DNA of 23,148 nt, from contig JADGJC010000361.1 in assembly GCA_027596075.1 (NCBI GenBank), positions 15,156 through 38,303 on the forward strand, given 5' to 3'. The notes under the pieces are model-generated. The model saw only the letters and a list, made by a program, of their open reading frames with translations. It was not told the DNA's origin and did not search any database. The DNA comes from Rhizophlyctis rosea (taxonomy: Eukaryota; Chytridiomycota; Chytridiomycetes; Rhizophlyctidales; Rhizophlyctidaceae). Positions 20,645-23,148 of this stretch are shown piece by piece. The position numbers and the translations under genes are program-made. How positions within the stretch are numbered: position 1 is the stretch's first letter; each line of letters starts with the position of its first letter.

Positions 20645-20801
20645 GGCCTTTGAATTGATACTGCGTAGTTTTTGAGTCAAGCTTCAAAGTTGAGGCACGA
20701 TCAGTATGAGAATTAGACGACAACAGATTGATAATGTAAACCCTTACCAAACGAGATCAAAAACACATCAAATCACAAGCGATAGCCCTCACAAAAAACG
20801 C

Positions 20802-22017
20802 TCAACGCACCAATAGGAGGTTTTCTCCTGCTATGGCGGATAGTTGATCTGACAGGAGAAAATCTCTTTTGAAGAAATCGCTCTCGGTTATCAAGTCCAG
20901 CTCTCTGGTTCCGCTCCACACTTCTCCGCTGCCATAAGCTCGTCGTTTACCGAGGCGTAGACCTATCAAGCCCACCAAAAAATCCATCTCCTCAGTCGCA
21001 ATAGCACCATCTCCAACATACTGACGCAAGGTTTTCTGGTGATACCGGACAAGTAGAGCATCTTTCGACAACTCAAGAAACCGCCATCGATGCGGACGCA
21101 GATAGGAGCGAAGAGTGCGGCAGCATGCCGAAAGCCGCCAGAGAGCACGGTCGAAAGGCAAGCACTTTGCTATACAACCCCATAGTTCAAGTGGCAGCGG
21201 GTCAATGATGGGTTGCTGATTCAATGCTCGTTGTCGTTCGCCTTCCAAAGCCTCCCACATCTCTTTCCGCATCCTCGACCGCCACCCGTCAGCATCCTCC
21301 CCACTAAAAACGTTCAATCCGACGAGCGCTGTAAACCGTGCAGAAGACAACTGATCATCGACGGATCTGAGACCAGCCAAGATTTCCGGTACCGAGGACG
21401 TCGATTTCAATCGCTCCACGACATACACGGCGATCGCATCTTGAACTGCTGACACGGTGCGCTCGCATGCGACAAAAACACACCAAACCGCGTCTCCAAT
21501 ATCCTCCTCATGGCACCCATCTCCAAACACCCGCACCCGGTCCCCAAAACCGGCGACGCCTCGGACGTTGCCAGTTATACTCAACGCTATTCTCTTTCTT
21601 CCGTTCGGCGAAGCAGATTGCTCCGCTGAGGATGAAGGAACCTTCTCATTATCGTGATGATCATGATCGTACGTAATTTGACCGCCTATCAATGCACGAA
21701 AACAGAGTCAGGAACCGGGGGTTACCAAAACACCTCATCAAATTCCATCAACACGTACTTCCCAACCCCAAAACACCCCCCACAATCTCCTCCAACCCCC
21801 TCTCCCCACCCTGACACCACGCATCCAAAATCATCCGCGCATCAACTTGGTCAATATCCCCAGTCGTCAGCAGTAACGTTTTCCGTCGGCTACGGACCAA
21901 ACTCGCCGTTTGAAATTGACTGGTAGGGGGCGAGAACGAGAGAGCCCCGAAACAGATTGGACCAATTGTGCCGGTGACGTAATGATGTGTCGGCTCAGCT
22001 AAATGAAGGCCCGACAT
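20802..22017 (-). CDS. Gene C: truncated F-box family paralogue lacking LRR and C2-like parts
   Basis: Exons 22017-21759 and 21685-20802, with intron 21686-21758 (GTACGT..GATAG, phase 1) at the same place as intron 1 of gene B; 380 residues, frame intact. N-terminal motif YVTGTIGPICFGAL; middle module with DAVWCVFVACE and SGEDADGWRSR; F-box-like segment about 248-292 (PLPLELWGCIAKCLP..., WRLSACCRTLRSYL). Similarity to gene B continues to about residue 354 (GLRLGKRRAYG..., LITESDFF). The protein then has a private tail and stops where B goes on into leucine-rich repeats. It may be a 5' partial duplicate, or a short F-box adaptor without a substrate-binding region. The tail ends at LLLVR, and the Val/Arg codons overlap a donor-like GTGCGT, so a further exon cannot be excluded, though none was found before gene B. 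Confidence 0.65.
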
Positions 22018-23040
22018 TCTGGACAGTTCTGGATCGTTCTTATTTGGTCTGAAAGAAGTCGCTCTTGAAAGGGGTTGGACTTGATCAGTACGGCAAACGA
22101 ACTGCAAAACAACCCAAAGGTCATGATCCCTACCCAATGTAAACAAACAAAAACGAACTACGATCAAAAGCTCAGCATAGCGCAAGGCCTCAGCTATAAA
22201 GAACTGTTGTACTACTATGACGCAAAGTGTTGATTTATTCCACGACTACCGAGAAACAGCGCAAGCACAAAGGGTGGGAAAAACGGGTGAACCATCAGTC
22301 TTCAATGGCAGATGGGAGGGAATTGACAGGGTTTATACTGCAGGACAGGGTATAAAAGCACCGGGTCTTGAAACCGCTCTATGCGCGCGCAAATGAGCCT
22401 GTGACGGTGTTCGATAGCACCCACACAGCCGAAAAACTACGTTGCAGCTAGATACTGCGGCTGGATTGTAGGAGCGGTGGTGGGAAAGAAGGATGGAGAT
22501 GGGGTTGGGTCTCTTGGTTGAAGGCAGAAAGGGAGAGTAGATAGCTAGAATAGCGCACTAGGTTTATCTGTAGCTAACTGGATAAAACTTGCTTACAAAC
22601 AAATGCTGCACTTTCGCAAAGTTGGGCGAAAAAGTCGGGAAAGATGTAAGCATGAATGTACGGAGACTATGGACGATAAGAAAGCCTGGAATAAGGAAGC
22701 AAGTGTACAACCCATCCAACCAACTCCATTACAAAGCAACCATCTCCACATCCAAAATCCAGAAATGAAAGACCCATAAAAAAATCGTATGTATTGCACA
22801 AAAATAGGACCAAAGCAATCGAAAAGGGACTACCCCTCAGCTCCCCAAGTTATACAAAAGAACAAGCCGTACACAAAAAAAAGGTTACAAGAAAAAGGTT
22901 CATCGTACTCATCAGTATATCATTTTCAGTTGTTCAAAGATCATATAAATCATCATCATCATATCCCTATCACCAAACGCATCATCCAATCAAATAAAGA
23001 AAACAACACCATCACCATATCGTCTCCTTCCCCTTCCCCA
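22018..23040. other. Upstream region of gene C and flank; no supportable gene
   Basis: Only short frames are present. A consensus TATAAAAG lies on the plus strand at 22351-22358, but no coding frame or known RNA follows it. Bases about 22790-23030 are A/C-rich with AAATAAAG-like tracts, resembling untranslated sequence. Confidence 0.45.
22351..22358 (+). promoter_or_regulatory. TATA-box match (TATAAAAG)
   Basis: Exact consensus on the plus strand, about 335 bp upstream of gene C and pointing away from it. No plus-strand gene is visible downstream, so it may be chance or may serve an unrecognised transcript. Confidence 0.25.
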
Positions 23041-23148
23041 TTCCCGCACCCCCCCCCGGCCCCCGCAGCCGCCCCACCCCCCCCCCCCCCCGCCCCCCCC
23101 CGACCCAGCCCCCCCACCCCCCGCCGCGGCCGGAGGGACCAGCGCCCA
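23041..23148. repeat. Poly-C-rich terminal tract
   Basis: The last 108 bases are mostly C, with runs up to about 14 and scattered G and A, unlike any other part of the window. There are no CCCTAA-type telomere units. Most likely a low-quality contig end. Confidence 0.7.

Noticed and set aside
23041..23148. Telomere at the window end
   Set aside because: There is no repeating CCCTAA or related unit, only irregular C runs.

Overview
This window comes from a eukaryote, most likely a flagellated (zoosporic) fungus such as a chytrid. The genes have many short introns of about 61-89 bp with GT..AG ends, and there is a TigA-type ER protein disulfide isomerase of the kind found in fungi. The left-edge gene is a convincing CEP162 homologue. 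CEP162 acts at the ciliary transition zone, so a fungus that carries it should make flagellated cells. The lineage is inferred from gene content; no ribosomal or mitochondrial marker is present.

Layout, left to right. (1) 1-4250 (-): CEP162-like coiled-coil protein, three exons, cut by the window edge near its C terminus. (2) 4936-5325 (+): a 105-residue thioredoxin with an unusual WCPPC active site, divergent from CEP162 across a 685-bp shared promoter region that holds an 18-bp tandem repeat. (3) 5601-7325 (-): a 574-residue Ser/Thr-rich, repeat-containing protein with one C-terminal membrane anchor. (4) 7326-8593: two stretches of coding-like but broken sequence, neither identified. (5) 8594-12113 (+): gene A, a large F-box/leucine-rich-repeat protein with a C2-like C-terminal region and one in-frame stop. 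(6) 12114-15064: about 3 kb with no supportable gene. (7) 15065-16904 (-): an 11-exon PDI with two CGHC domains, a D domain and a C-terminal NDEL. Two of its exons are only 19 and 12 nt. (8) 17255-20644 (-): gene B, a paralogue of gene A with two one-base deletions. (9) 20802-22017 (-): gene C, a third paralogue that keeps only the N-terminal and F-box regions. (10) 22018-23148: no supportable gene, ending in a poly-C-rich tract that looks like a poor contig end.

The novel element is the A/B/C family. All three share an N-terminal module (VTGxxGxxCF motif), a middle module, and an F-box-like segment. A and B continue into leucine-rich repeats and then a beta-rich, C2-like C-terminal half. Intron positions are shared: phase 1 in B and C, phase 0 in A and B. 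I read these as a lineage-restricted family of putative SCF ubiquitin-ligase substrate receptors, expanded locally and now partly decaying. A has a stop codon, B has two frameshifts, and C is truncated. I do not recognise the full architecture as a named family.

The housekeeping genes (thioredoxin, PDI, CEP162) show no functional link to this family beyond being neighbours.
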